From Galaxea fascicularis (taxonomy: Eukaryota > Cnidaria > Anthozoa > Scleractinia > Euphylliidae), in NCBI GenBank assembly GCA_948470475.1, contig OX419336.1, positions 14,350,979 through 14,414,978 of the forward strand: a DNA stretch of 64,000 nt, read 5' to 3'. The notes beneath the pieces are model-generated. The model saw nothing but the letters and a program-made list of their open reading frames with translations. It did no database searches and had not been told where the DNA came from. The position numbers and the translations under genes were made by a program. Below, piece after piece: positions 43,031 through 54,766 of the stretch (its first letter is position 1; each line of letters begins with the position of its first letter).

Positions 43031-44190
43031 AGCAACCAAAAGGAACTTGTGGATAAACTAAAGAAAGATGCCACCGTTACAAAACTGGATGAAAAGGTGC
43101 AGTCCAAAGACCTTGAGCACAAACTTATAAGCAATAAAAGAAAGCTTCAAGAGGTCGAAAAACGAATAATTGCACTACAAAAAGAAAACAATCTTCTTCT
43201 TGAGAAGCTAACAGTAGCGGAGCAAACACTTGAATGTATGACCGAGCACGTGTCCAAATTTAGAAAGTGACGAAAACATTTCTTTCTATACAGGCTTTTT
43301 TAAGTATGGTACCCTCCCAGCCACTTACGAATTTCTCAACTTAGGTGTTTATGTAGAAAATATCAGGTAGTGCTCTTCTTCTGAACGAGCTATACCAGCT
43401 GAGTTCTATGATAAGGGGGAAGAAGAGGACTTTAAAACAGAGCAATGGAACACCAAACAGGGAAGACAAAGAAAGCTGAAAGCAGTTGAAGAATTTTTTA
43501 TGGTAATGTGCCGTCTTCAAAGTCGATTTGCTTTGCAGCATCTTTCCCATTTATTTGGAGTTGCAACATCAACTGTCAGCCGAATCTTTACTGCTTGGGT
43601 TAACTTTATGTACCTGAAGTTTGCTCAGATAAACATTTGGCCATTTCGAGAAGTTATTACAAAAAGTATGGCAGGAGTATTAAAGGACAAGTATCCTTCT
43701 ACGCATGTTATAATAGACTGTACTGAAATAAAATGCAAAATGCCCAGTAGTCTACTAATAAACACTGAACTATTCAAATCTTATAAAAACCACACTACAC
43801 TACAGGGTTGATTGGAATTGCCCCTAATGGTGCTGTTACCTTCATAAGCCAGTTCTATACAGGCAGCATCTCGGATCGAGAAATTTTCATCCGCAGCGGT
43901 TTTCTGGCTCAAAAATTCAATGAAGGAGACACTATCATGATGGACAAGGGCTTTACTATTCAAATCTCTTGCCATTGGGAATGAGCCTCAACATCCCTCC
44001 ATTTCTCGGACAAAACGAGCAAATGACTCCTGAGAATGTTATAAGAACCCGACAAACTGCTAGTATACAAATTCACGTGGAACGAGCTATCAACAGGATA
44101 AAGAACTACAACATTTGGAATGGAGTAATTCCCTTAAGTTTGTTTGGTCTTGTCAATCAGATGTGGAGTATTTGTTCTTTTTTTATGTAA
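43031..44190 (+). pseudogene. C-terminal part of the THAP transposase: coiled coil, HTH_Tnp_4, DDE_Tnp_4
   Basis: A coiled coil (43049-43270, KDLEHKLISNKRKLQEVEKR) precedes YEFLNLGVYVENIR and an HTH region FALQHLSHLFGVATSTVSR. The DDE_Tnp_4 core shows D in VIIDCTEIKC, D in IMMDKGF and E in IHVERAINRIKNY. The C-terminus is PLSLFGLVNQMWSICSFFM. An in-frame stop near 43370 and frameshifts near 43270, 43800 and 43950 break it. It is the downstream part of the gene that starts at 31997. Confidence 0.85.
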
Positions 44191-44771
44191 TTTACAGCAC
44201 CCCCTCATCTCTACCTGATTCAAGAAAGTGCAAGTTGAATGAAAGTTTTGTCCTGTGCACTAAATGTATTCATTAAAACAGATGTTGTTGCATGTTTTTG
44301 CAGTCAATTGTCTGAGAATGGGTAGTTTTGATGGGAAAAAGTAATTAACTTCCTTGTTGATTTCCCTTTGATTCAACACCACCCCACCCCCTTGTAAGCA
44401 ACAGGAGAAAATAATCTCTTCTGAGTATCAATTATGTACCATAGTTAAAATATGAAAAAACTTGTCTTGAGATGTGTAGTTGCTCTTTGTTTATAACAAG
44501 ATAAGAGTAATATCTGACTTGCCACCCCAGTCCCTGTCCTGTACTGTTCAAATCTAACAATACTTTTTTTGAGATCCACAGTCAAAACTAAACAAACAAA
44601 CAAAAGGAAACATTAGACTTGATGTATCAAATTAACCACTCTATTCATTGAAAATAATGCAGACACACCTTATGACTTTATTGTGGCAAGATGAGATTCA
44701 ACCCCCGGATACCGAATCACTTAACTGTTAAACCATGTGTTAAATCATTATTACAGTATGTTGTTACTTGA
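44191..44771. other. region between convergent transposase and nuclease genes
   Basis: Holds the 3' ends of both genes. No further coding sequence or repeat pair recognised. Confidence 0.5.
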
Positions 44772-46725
44772 TTAAACACAAAATTCAGTAGCAGCTGTGG
44801 AAATAAAGTGATCAAAGAAGTAACTCTTCAGCTTATTCTTCATACCTGAACAGTATGCATGGTCATAGGTGATTCTTTCAATGCTCATGCCTTTGCTGGT
44901 GTAAACAATGAAGTCACCATTTACACTGTGTTCCACTAATTGTCTTTGTACTTGGGCATAATAATGATGATTCTGCTTACGTCTAGGCTTTCCATTAACC
45001 AGTTCTAAAAAGAAATTAGGGTCAGAACATGCTTCTACAGGTGTAACTCTGAATTTTGATTCAGGACATTTAACTTCAGCTAATCCATAAGGATCTATGC
45101 AACCAATGTCAATGACTTCACCATCAGGTGAAGCCCCAACGATAGGTACGTCTTGGCATACAACAAATCCTGATTTGAACACTTGAACTGGTTTCGAGTA
45201 GAAAACATGGACTTTTGGTTTTACATTAAGGCCAGACTCATATTTTTTACCATGCCTAGATGAAAACGGCTTCGGGTGTAACATGTTCTGTACAAGGGAG
45301 GGGTGATTTCTCGTTCTGTTCAGTATTAGTCCAAAATTAGAGGCAGTAAACCTAAATTTCCTTTCATTTCCCCATGCTTCTGAATCAGCTTGTGTGGTAG
45401 TTTTTCTTTCAATTTCATCTACTTTGTCCTTGTCAACTGTTAGGTGTTCCAGACGTTTCTTTTCCAATTCACCAATTTCATTTGGGTACTGAAATTTTGG
45501 TACATCATTAACAGGAAATTGTGGAAAATCTGAACAAATAAGCCTTTGTTGACTTGAATCAATTCGAGGCATAGGGTCTATATCACAAAATACTTGAAAA
45601 TTGGCTTCAGTAAAAGACAGCTGGTAGCTTCCATAGGATCCAGGTTGAAATTTGCCAAATCTAGTTTCAATTCTGTCACTGTCACTTGTTCTCAGGGTGA
45701 TTATCTGTACTAATGGCATGGCAGGATTAATCTGAATGAGTTGCTCTTTGAATTTAACCTCATCAACATTCTGAGTTCTCAAATTATTTCTGGCTTTGCA
45801 CAGAAGGCAGCTTACTCCAGGCTCTTTGGAGGAATCTGAGCTGTCATCAAGCTTTGTTTTCTTTACTGCAATTTCTGGGGGGATATCGAATCCCCTTTCC
45901 CCTTTCGGTGCCACAGCTGAAGAGTCGAAGTACAGGCCTTGGTGGATTGCATGGCATCCTCAACAAGTTCACTTACATCTTTGCTACCATAAAGACTTAA
46001 TTTGCATATTTTCATAAGCAGAGCTAACATATGGTTATAAAATCCTATCTGTCCAGCAACACATGTACATAAAGCATTTTAAACGTCTCCACAGACCAAA
46101 TCTAGCGCCACCTTTAAATTGTGTGGAGGGTCATTCTTTCTGGAACTATGGTGACACTTGGACTTAACAAAAAGTGCACTTGATTACTTGCAACTGATAA
46201 ATCGTTTAAATATTCATCTTCCAAAAATATTTTTGCCTTTTTCATGCTAGTCGGGACTGTGTGTGCCTTACTTTGTGGATCAATGTGTTTTCCAAAGTTC
46301 GATATGTGCATATTCATTTCATCCTGGGTGAACATGGGCATACGCAAAAGGCTTGAAGACCAGCTGTCTGAAGGATATTTTATTGGCTGTATTGGTGATG
46401 CAGCCCCGCAGTCCACATAACTGTTTTGCCTTTCTTTTCTCTTTATATAAATTTGATCACGATCTGCAGGGTCACCAATGTTCTTGTCACGGCCACTTGG
46501 AATGTATTCTTCCAATCTGGTTGTTTGTGCAGCTTATTACTTTAAAATAAGCTCCAAGCAGGACGTTGTCTCTTACCTTTTTTTGAGTCCTTTGCAGGAA
46601 TCACCGCAACACATGAGCCAAAATTTGAGCCCTTCAATTTGAAGCTGGGATGGTAACCTCCCTGTGGGGGATGCACCTGGATTACCTTCTTCCATTAGCT
46701 TTACAGACCTCACAGATGCGGCCAT
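44772..46725 (-). pseudogene. SAP-SWIM-YqaJ exonuclease-like protein of the ISL2EU-type element
   Basis: YqaJ proteins are PD-(D/E)XK nucleases of the lambda-exonuclease type, found as the second gene of ISL2EU elements. Exon 1 (46725-46583) encodes MAASVRSVKLMEEGN and a SAP-like stretch and ends K|GTAAGA. Exon 2 begins near 46520 after AACCAG (EEYIPSGRDKN). A SWIM-like zinc region follows around 46000 (ALCTCVAGQIGF-Y-NH, one Cys replaced by Tyr). The nuclease domain (45914-44772) shows RKFRFTASNFG, VGASPDGEV, LAEVKCPES and HHYYAQVQRQL, so the D...E-x-K core is intact. A frameshift near 45890 separates the two parts. Confidence 0.8.
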
Positions 46726-46924
46726 ATTTATTTTTCCCCTCGCAAAAGGACTGACTAGTCTTGTTCTTGCGCTACTGGGCCCAGGTTGTCCATGGTTGTG
46801 GTGGACGGGTTTTCCAATTCCATGGCTGCCAGAAATGTTGCCGACCAAGACCAAAAGCTAGCCCAGAACAAAACGGTGGAACAGCTTTGCCAAGCCACAA
46901 GAAGAAGAACTAAGTGGTCGAAAA

Positions 46925-47965
46925 GTGGGAGTGCACTATCAGAAAGCGCCGCCAAAACCCGAGAACTTTCACGAAATCCTACCCAGACGCCATCATCTTT
47001 GCTTTAAAGCATTCGGGAACAAAAACCAGCAGAAAGAACCAACACCCGACCTCACGTTTGAAAGCATCCATGTTCCCATCTCAGTGTTGAGCGGTGACAC
47101 ACTCGACCTGAGCCCCACGTACATCTGTGAAAGAGACCTGAAAGAGCTTTGCCGCAAGTTCATGGCTGAGCTGGACAGACGGGGAAAGGAACTTCAGAAA
47201 AAGGTTTGGGCAGAGTTTATTCCCCCACCACCCACCAAGCCTGAAGTCCCCAAATGGTGTGACCAAGTGCTGGTCCTCAGGTTCAGTTCTGGCAGTTATG
47301 ACCTCAACCTCATTATAGAACATTTCGTGGAGCAAATTGTTGGAACCAAGCAAATGATCAAAGTTTTTGTTCTGAGACAAGGGAATGAAAACCTTTGCCC
47401 ACTGGCTGTGCCACTACAACAACCTGGATGCTGCTTGCCGAGGTATTAAAACTGCTGGGGAACAGCGTGTACGGAAAAATGATCGAAGCCGTGAAGTGGC
47501 AAAAAAATGTGGTCTACATGAAAGACAAAAAGGTCATCAACAGAGCATTGCAGAGTGGCTTCTTCAGCGATCTCGAGGAAATCAGGGAAGCATACGAGCT
47601 GGACGATCAGAAGACTGTTCCAAATTGGAATCGCAGTCTATCAGTTGGCCAAACTGTGGAAGGTGGAGTTTTATTACGATTTCCCTCAACAGGTTCGTTG
47701 ATCACAAAGATTTCAAGCTGATCTAGATGGACATTGACAGCAATTACATGGCAATCAGCAGTGAGTGGCTGGAAGACATCGTGAAACCGGAGATGCACAC
47801 AGAATTTGAGGCAGAAAAATAACAGTGGCTCGCTTGGAACAAGTGCAGCAACCGCGCTCCGAGAGGCACAGTGGAAAAACAACTGATTGGCTACTTATTT
47901 CGCATGTATAATTGCTATCCACTGGACGGTTCTAAGTGGCTCGACAAAGCTAGAAAACTTACGAA
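46925..47965 (+). pseudogene. protein-primed type B DNA polymerase fragments (Polinton/adintovirus type)
   Basis: These enzymes replicate linear DNA of Polintons/Mavericks and adintoviruses. An exonuclease motif is readable as SSGSYDLNLIIEHF. After a large internal deletion near 47400 come polymerase motif B (KLLGNSVYGKMI) and, in another frame, motif C (DIDSNYMA, of D-x-D-S type). Stops and frame changes lie near 47450, 47690 and 47720-47820. The palm region between the exonuclease and motif B is missing. No capsid, integrase or protease gene lies nearby, so this is an isolated relic. Confidence 0.75.
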
Positions 47966-48645
47966 ATTTGAGCTCCTGTAACTCAACAGATACTAAAAAA
48001 ATGTAAAAGTAACTCCATTTTCTAGAAATAGGACTCCATAAAAAAGAGCACTCCATTTTTCAAAACTTTAGGAGGAAAATAAGGGTCTCTTTTCAACATC
48101 GGAACATGTGACCTAATTTGACTCAACTTCAGGTTCTTGGCGATTACCATGCAACACAAAATTTCATAACTTACGAACGTTTTTTCATACTTAAGGCTAT
48201 AAATCGAGGCTGGCAAACTTTAAAAGCAGGGGAAAAAATATCAAAGGCAAAAAAATTAATCGGGAAAGGCGAACTTACACATTTTCGCATTTCTTTCCGG
48301 CAATGAACTCACAGCACAACATCGTAGACAGTATGGCCTTCGTCCAAGCCATCTGCACAAAAATGAAGAGCTCGTATAAACTCCCAAGTTAGCAGTCATG
48401 AAAGACAAACCCATTACCTGTTTATTTGTCAGAATCACGTCTGATAGTTCACTAAACTGTTCTATTTGGCTTTTCGTTTTGCAATAATTTGCGCCCTTAC
48501 TTGCCCTTCGAACAAGTCTGTTCAGCCCAAGAAAATGATAGGGCGGCCTGCCATGGGTATTTACGGCAAAAATGCCCTTTAAATTCCAAAGTCTGATTGT
48601 TTGGGGTTTTTAACTCGTGTGATGGATTGAGCAGTAAATATCCAA
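47966..48645. other. no gene recognised
   Basis: AT-rich sequence after the polymerase relic. No inverted repeat pair or domain recognised. Confidence 0.4.
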
Positions 48646-48993
48646 ATGGAAAATTTGTGCGAGTACAGTTGTCGCTTGCGAAGCGATTATGACGAATGCT
48701 CCAGTGCACTTAGCAAAATAACGTGCCAAGAGGCAGTAGTTTGTGGCTTTACAAGGGCAGTTTGGCTTTGCCGAAACCATGCAAAATGGCTTACAAATCA
48801 AAATCAAACAAGCTGCTGTTTTAAGGGTGAAACAAAGTGTAGTAACAGCTCTTACTTCTCACCCTGGTCAAGAAGGTTGACAAATGTTTTGAGTGAGTTG
48901 CCTCAATACAGCGGGGGTACATTTCTGTGCAAAAATCACCTTGATTCCCTGGACCAGGAACCCTGCATTACCGACCCCCCCGAGAACGGAAAG
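48646..48993 (+). pseudogene. Cys-rich exon of the unknown gene
   Basis: An open stretch with eleven or more Cys (CEYSCRLRSDYDECSS, VWLCRNHAKWL, FLCKNHLDSL) ends at GAAAG|GTAATC. Two C-x2-H-like pairs (CRNH, CKNH) suggest a zinc-binding module. The next open block (49055-49215) has a short coiled coil, AEAKKIIADLQRENTELRAH. Confidence 0.45.
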
Positions 48994-49928
48994 GTAATCA
49001 CTATTTATTGTTCCAAAATTTTGATTTTTTCTTTTTTGGTAGAGGAGGGGTGACATGCCCTTGAGTAAAGTACATGTCGGATTTCAAGAAAGGGCCTCCC
49101 AGACTACAGACCAATGCAACGAGTTAGCCGAAGCAAAGAAAATCATTGCTGATTTACAGAGAGAAAATACAGAATTGAGGGCACATAACCATGACCAGCA
49201 AAGTCGTGGAATTTTTAACTTTACATTGTTTTGTAATTTATTCTAAATAATACAGTACCGCTCAAAGGTAAGTTACCACTGTCTTGTGAGACGCGTCTCG
49301 AGAGAAATGAGATGAATCTCGTATCTCTCGAGTGCACTGGAAGTACCAATACTTTGCATTCGCCGGTATCTGAAACTGGTTTGTGTGTTAAGACTTGCTT
49401 TACGTATTGTACCAAATCGATTAGCGCAGTAGACACAATTTTCATTCCCATGAGCGATGTGTGTGTACCATGTGTGTATTTCAAATTCTCAAGCGTCCAT
49501 CAATATTGTTTCATAGGCCAAACCTTTTTTCAAGTCAGGCTCCCTTATCATTTAGTTTTTGTAAATACAAGCACACGATAAAATATGAAGATATCTGAAT
49601 CGTTGGTGACAGTCGCTCGTGTTTACAAATACGTTCTAATGGTGGTTGTATAGATCTTGTGACAACTGATCTCTTCCCGTACTAAAAAAAACAAATGTTT
49701 GTTTACAACCCTAAACGTGATGCCTACAGTTGTTAATCAAAACATAGTATTCATGAAACAAACCCCATTGTAAGCTGCGATCGCCATCACTAAATGTCAA
49801 CACAATTAAGACAGCAACGTCGCCTATGTCAACAATTGCTTCGCCAACTTTGTAGCGTGAATAAAGGAGTTCTTCCCAAAAAAAATCACTTCAGGATCAC
49901 TTGACGTTTCCTAATCGACACATTTCAG

Positions 49929-50880
49929 CTTCAAGCGGTTCTGGCCGTAGTTGCTCGCCTTCACGTAGGAGTGTCCGTGAGCGTTTGCACCGTAGAAGTC
50001 GTTCCACTTCTCGCAGCCCTGAGCCCCCATCTTAGGCAAAGGAAATCTTAAAGGCCCTGGGGGTGAAAACGGAGGAGGTCAAGGTTGTCAAGGAACAGCT
50101 CGACTCACTAAAACGCAAGTCTGCGGAGGGAGAGCCCGAGTTTAAATATAAGAGTAACAACAAACAGTTCAAGTTCAACACTGATGTTAAGGACAAATTC
50201 AACCAGATTTTAGAGAGGGCTGGGGCGGATGATACGATCACTAAAATTGCCAACGAAGGTATCTCACTCCTTGATAACAGAAATAAGCTTATTTCTATTG
50301 CTGACCGGGATGGTTGGGACATGGCAGAATATTTTGAGGCGGACCCACTCACTAAAATGACGAAGGAGAAAAGAAACTTTGTGTCGCGTGCAAGGAAGCA
50401 GAGAGGTTTCAGGAGAAGTGAAATCGGAAAAATAGCCTGAGAACCAAAATGGGAACTTGTTTTAAGTCTCAGTCTACATCTTCCAAAAGTGGCCCCAGTG
50501 TAAATTTTGGCCAGTCACATAGAATCGTGGATTTTCGCCCAGACGTCGATCAGCTTTTGGTTAATCCTGTACCAGAGAAAAAAGCTTCTGTTTATCGCTG
50601 TTTTGGTTGCGGCAAAGCAGGCCATTTCATCAAGGATTGTAAAGTTCCCTCTTCCGCTAAATTACTAGCTGACTCTGCTTTTGAAGAATTTTCGGAACAC
50701 AGCGAGGTGAAACTTGACATGGGCGTTTCCTCAGTTTCCTGGATTAGAGGCCACTTACGAAAGTTTTTGCATGTTTGGCGTTCTATTGGCCTTATTTATA
50801 GCAGTTATAAGTTACCGTTTGTTTCAATTCCAGTGAAGTGTTTCTTTGGTAATCATAAAAGCGCTCTTGGATAATGGAGC
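49929..50880 (+). pseudogene. gag-like ORF of the DIRS-like element
   Basis: After an ATTTCAG acceptor-like word, an Arg/Ser-rich leader (SPSRRSVRERLHRRSRST) runs into an in-frame TAG at about 50033. It then continues as ILKALGVKTEEVKVVKEQLD and a helical part to 50440. The next open frame (50449-50874) holds one canonical zinc knuckle, CFGCGKAGHFIKDC (C-x2-C-x4-H-x4-C), then WIRGHLRKFLHVWRSIG, which leads toward the polymerase. One frame change separates the two. Confidence 0.75.
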
Positions 50881-51412
50881 TTTTGTTTGTGAGGCTATCG
50901 AGCGCGGTGGAAACGTGACCAAGTTCATGTGTGCAGTCCATTAGGTGTAGTCCCCAAAAAGAATGGCAAACTTCTTGACCTTTGCTTTCTTAACAAACAC
51001 TTGCCCAAGGGTAACTTTAAGTTTGAAGACCTTAGAGTCGTGGCGGAAATTCTTCAGCCAGATGATTGCTTTTTTACTTTTGATCTTCGCAATGGCTACC
51101 ATCATGTTGACATTTTTCAACAGCAATGAAAGTATTTGGCTTTTTCCTTTATTTTCGATGGTACGCCACACTATTTTTTGTTTTGTTCGCTTCCTTTTGG
51201 TTTCCACCAAATTGTTGAGACCAGTTGTTGCACACTGGTGGTCACAAGGCATTAGAGTTTCTGTCTATTTGGATGATGGTATCGGCGCTGATTCAAGTAA
51301 AGATTCATGTTCTCAAGTAGCGCAACTAGTGCGAGGCGATCTTGATCGACTTGGCCTGCTAGTGAATGAGGAAAAGAGCAATTTTGAACAAGGCAAAAAG
51401 GGGAGCACTTAG
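50881..51412 (+). pseudogene. reverse transcriptase of the DIRS-like element
   Basis: Motifs in order: LGVVPKKNGKLLDLCFLN, FFTFDLRNGYHHVDIF (motif A with the first Asp), CSLPFGFHQIV-like finger strand, and SVYLDDGIGADSS (Y-L-D-D catalytic pair). At least two frame changes and a stop near 51130 interrupt it. The enzyme would copy element RNA into DNA. Confidence 0.8.
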
Positions 51413-51420
51413 GCTTTATT

Positions 51421-52519
51421 TTGGACCCTGTTAGAGGAGAGTTTTGTATCCCACCAGGCAAGATTGATCACCTGTTTAATCTGATTTCACTGCTTCATGA
51501 TGACATTTCACCCATGGGTAGGGATGTGTCTCATGCTACGGGTACCCTTATTTCCATGGAGCTCACATTAGGTCCAGTTGTGCATTTGCACACCCGAGCC
51601 TTGTACGCAGTCCTTAATAGCGTTTATAGCCTTAGTTGCAAGCTGGCTTTAACACGTGAAGCTGTAGAAGAGCTTAATTTTTGGAGAGATAATTTCTCTC
51701 GTTTGTGCGGCAAACCTATCCGAAGATAGAGCTTTTGTCTTACTCTGATGCCAACAATGTGGGTTGGGCAGGTTTTATTGTTCAATTTGGTACGCACATC
51801 ACTAGAGGGAACTGGTTGGGTTCCAAGGCCCTATGCAGCTCTTCTTTCCACGAGATTCGTGCCATTAGATTTGTTCTTCAGTTGTTTTCCAGTCTTTTGG
51901 CGGGTAAGGAGTGCAAGCATAGATCTGACAACCAGAGCGTCTGCAGTATTTTGTCTGTCGGTAGTAGTAAGCCTCACTTGCAAAAAGAAGCGGTTGCCAT
52001 TTACAATTTGTGTCATGTAGCAGGTATTCGCTGTTCTGTGGAGTGGATACCTCGCCACATTAATTGTAAAGCTATTATTGGTCAAAAGTTGTCGACACCG
52101 ATGACTGGATGCACAACCCTGTTCATTTTCACCAGTTGGATATTCTATGGGGACCCCACAACATAGATCGTTTTGTGAGTCATAATTATTTCCCGTTGCC
52201 CAGGTTTTGCTCTCGATGGTGGTGTCCTGGGACCGAAACTGTTGATGCTTTTACCATCAGCTGGGGAGGGGAAAACAATTGGTTGGTCCCCCCAGTGTTC
52301 CTTATTCCCAGGGTTATCAATCACATGAAACTGGGTAGAGAGCAGTGCACTCTCATTATCCCCTTTTGGCAATCTGCTCATTGGTGCCCATTGGTATCTT
52401 GCAGCCCCAGGGTTTTCCACTCTTTTGTTCTTGACTGGCAGGAGGTTCCTTTACATGAGTCTACTTTTTTCCCTGGTTCTGCAGCCACAGATTTTTTCGG
52501 GCACGGTATTCCCTCGTGA
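51421..52519 (+). pseudogene. RT thumb and RNase H region of the DIRS-like element
   Basis: The block GEFCIPPGKIDHLFNLI (thumb) leads to LTREAVEELNFWRDNF, then RNase H-type strands: YSDANNVGWAGFIV (first Asp), SSFHEIRAIRFVL (Glu), HRSDNQSVCSIL (Asp). After a frame change near 52105, IDRFVSHNYFPLPRFCSRWW and DAFTISWGGENNWLVPP follow, the usual extension in these elements. Frames shift near 51715 and 52105. Confidence 0.75.
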
Positions 52520-52967
52520 AGGGTATTTGCTTTAAGAATTGTATTTCCTTAGTTTTTTACTATAGAACGTTTTCCGGTATCAGATGAGTACCTTGAACAA
52601 GTTCTTCAGCCGTATTACTTGTTTTTTGTTTTGGCTGAGCCTTTTTTGGCCTAGGTGTGGGCCTTTGCTCTGTGCAAGTCAGTGGACTTGGAACTGTACT
52701 AGTGCACACGAGTTGTGCAGCTGAAGCAAGCCGAGAGGGCAGTCCCGACACAGTAGCGTGTTCATTTTAGAGTCAAGTGGACTCCTCTATCCTTTGTGTG
52801 GATTTGCTTACCAGTTGACACCGAGTGGGGGCCAAGCCTCTGTGTGTTGGAGTGTGTGCTGGTGCTGTGTTATCTTGCCATGTGGGCACTTTTTGCTGCC
52901 GACGATGTGTATCTTGCACGTTTAGTGTTCTGTAGCAATTGGATGTTGTTCCTGTCTTTAAAGTGCC

Positions 52968-53960
52968 ATGTTTTGGACATTGTTGATTTTCACTTTAGGC
53001 TTGTCGCCTTACCAACGGAGCAGCGCAGAGATTCAGAGGCTTGTAGAATTGTTAAAGACTGTCATTCGTGATGACTGTGCCGCTTCAACTGTGTCTTTGT
53101 ATGCAGGGGAAGCCAATCGATGGATTGACTGGTGCAAGTCTTACTCGTTTCCCCCTTTACAGTCTAACCCAACCGCGGTTGCCCTCTACATAACAAATCT
53201 TTCACACCGTGGCTTATCTTGTTCGTCAATCTTTGAAGCAGCTTATGGCATTGCATGGCTACATAAGAAACTTGGATGTCCTAATCCGCTCGTTTCTCAA
53301 ACCTTGGCTGGTTTTAAACGTCTCCTGGCTGGTCCATCTAAGAAAAAGCAGCCTATTGAGTCTCACCACGTCAGGGCGCTGATTCGTTCCTATGGTCACC
53401 CTACTTCTTCTCTGCTGAACTTACAAATGGTATTGCTGGTTGCGCTTGGTTTTTGTGCCTTCCTGCGTTGGTCAGAGCTGCATGACTTATGTGCGTGTGA
53501 CTTAAAGTTTTGCGCCACCCACATGTCTGTTTACCTAGACAGGGGTAAGAACGATCAATTCCGTCGGGGATCTGTGGTTAAAGTTGCTCGTTTACTTTAT
53601 AGCTCATGTCCAGTGAAACTGCTGGAGTTACTCCTTAAGTGCGGAGAGCATCAACCATCTCAGTCATTATTTTGTCTCTGCCAGAAATTTGGTACCGGGT
53701 ACAAGCTGCGACAAGCTCCTCTGCCATATTCTCGGGCACGCAAACAGTTTTGCCAAATGATTTCCGGGCTTGGTTTAGACTCAAACGAATTTGGTTTACA
53801 TAGCCTTCGTTCAGGTGGTGCTTCCCAAGCAGCACGCAGCGGAGTTTCTGGTAGAGTATGGCGTAGACATGGTGGTTGGCGCAGTATCCAAGCCGCAGAT
53901 GGTTATGTCGATGAATCTTTGGAAAATACCCTTGTCATATTTAGAAATTTGGCTCTCTAG
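52968..53960 (+). CDS. tyrosine recombinase of the DIRS-like element
   Basis: The open frame spans 330 codons. The enzyme would integrate circular cDNA without making target duplications. An N-terminal core-binding part (SLYAGEANRWIDWCKSY) precedes the catalytic domain. The residues are visible: Arg in GFCAFLRWSELHDL, a Lys in the DRGKNDQFRRGS hairpin, His-x-x-Arg in GLHSLRSGGAS, HGGWRS, and the nucleophile Tyr in ADGYVDES. This is the best preserved coding block of the window. The start codon is uncertain, because in these elements the frame often overlaps or continues from upstream. Confidence 0.85.
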   Translation: MFWTLLIFTLGLSPYQRSSAEIQRLVELLKTVIRDDCAASTVSLYAGEANRWIDWCKSYSFPPLQSNPTAVALYITNLSHRGLSCSSIFEAAYGIAWLHKKLGCPNPLVSQTLAGFKRLLAGPSKKKQPIESHHVRALIRSYGHPTSSLLNLQMVLLVALGFCAFLRWSELHDLCACDLKFCATHMSVYLDRGKNDQFRRGSVVKVARLLYSSCPVKLLELLLKCGEHQPSQSLFCLCQKFGTGYKLRQAPLPYSRARKQFCQMISGLGLDSNEFGLHSLRSGGASQAARSGVSGRVWRRHGGWRSIQAADGYVDESLENTLVIFRNLAL

Positions 53961-54766
53961 TTTTCAGTATGTGATTTCCTTGATTGACATTACGTGAGTT
54001 GTGTTGTATGTAGCAGTATAGAGTAATTTACATTTGCCCAATTCTGATGGCTTAACGTTGCTTGATGACACAGTATCATTGCTGCGGGTGGATATGCTTA
54101 ACAATTTTTGGACAGTACCCTTACGGTATCCAAGCGATTACCTGTTTGTTATATAGTAAATACATTTGCTTAATTAACATTGCCTTGTCTTCTATCCTTC
54201 TATGCTTTTGCCACTGATTGTGAATTGTCTGCTTATCCTGCACCGCATTTTCTGGTTGTCAGTTTTTTGGGTGCGGGGAATTCAAGAAACTAATGTATTA
54301 AACAGCGCATCACAGAAACCTTGATAAAAATTTCTGTGTTCAAAGATACAGAATTTTGGCGTTTGAATGAGCGATTTGTGCTTAATAGAACCGGAGATAT
54401 TATTTTTTTTCTGTGACGCATTTATGACTCGCAAAAACAATTGACTCACCAGCATGTGCCAAAAGGCAGAACATATTTCTCCTACACAAAACTACTTGTA
54501 GTTTATAGATATATAAAACCTTACTTGGCTATTTCTATGAACTATTTCCTTTCCTTCGTAAATTGTGGCTAAAAATAATTGTGGTCTCAGACAATGCAAA
54601 TTCGGTGCCTAATATTTATCACTGTGAACGTTCGATGTTTGTTCGATATGAATCCAGCGAATGATCTACATGTACACTGCATGCATATCTTATATTGGAC
54701 AGTCCCATCGATTTGGCAAACTGCAGAGCAGCAACCGTTACACATAACTGGTTTCTTATGTGTAAT
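53961..54766. other. no gene recognised; likely 3' end of the DIRS-like element
   Basis: Non-coding. DIRS-like elements carry complex terminal repeats here, but I could not match this stretch to the 5' side (49253-49928). Confidence 0.35.

Larger units (their letters stand above)
31997..46725. mobile_element. THAP transposase + YqaJ nuclease element (ISL2EU/IS4EU type), split by a 10.6-kb insertion
   Basis: The THAP transposase gene (31997-32401, continued 43031-44190) and the SAP/SWIM/YqaJ gene (46725-44772, minus) converge, which is the known two-gene layout of ISL2EU-type elements. I could not see the terminal repeats, so these limits are only the coding limits. The 32402-43030 element sits inside the transposase gene. 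Confidence 0.65.
49929..53960 (+). mobile_element. DIRS-like tyrosine-recombinase retrotransposon, broken
   Basis: Gag with an RS-rich leader and zinc knuckle, reverse transcriptase, RNase H, and a tyrosine recombinase follow in the order of DIRS/Ngaro-type elements, which lack a DDE integrase. The terminal repeats of such elements (inverted or split direct) were not identified, so the limits are those of the coding blocks. Confidence 0.85.
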
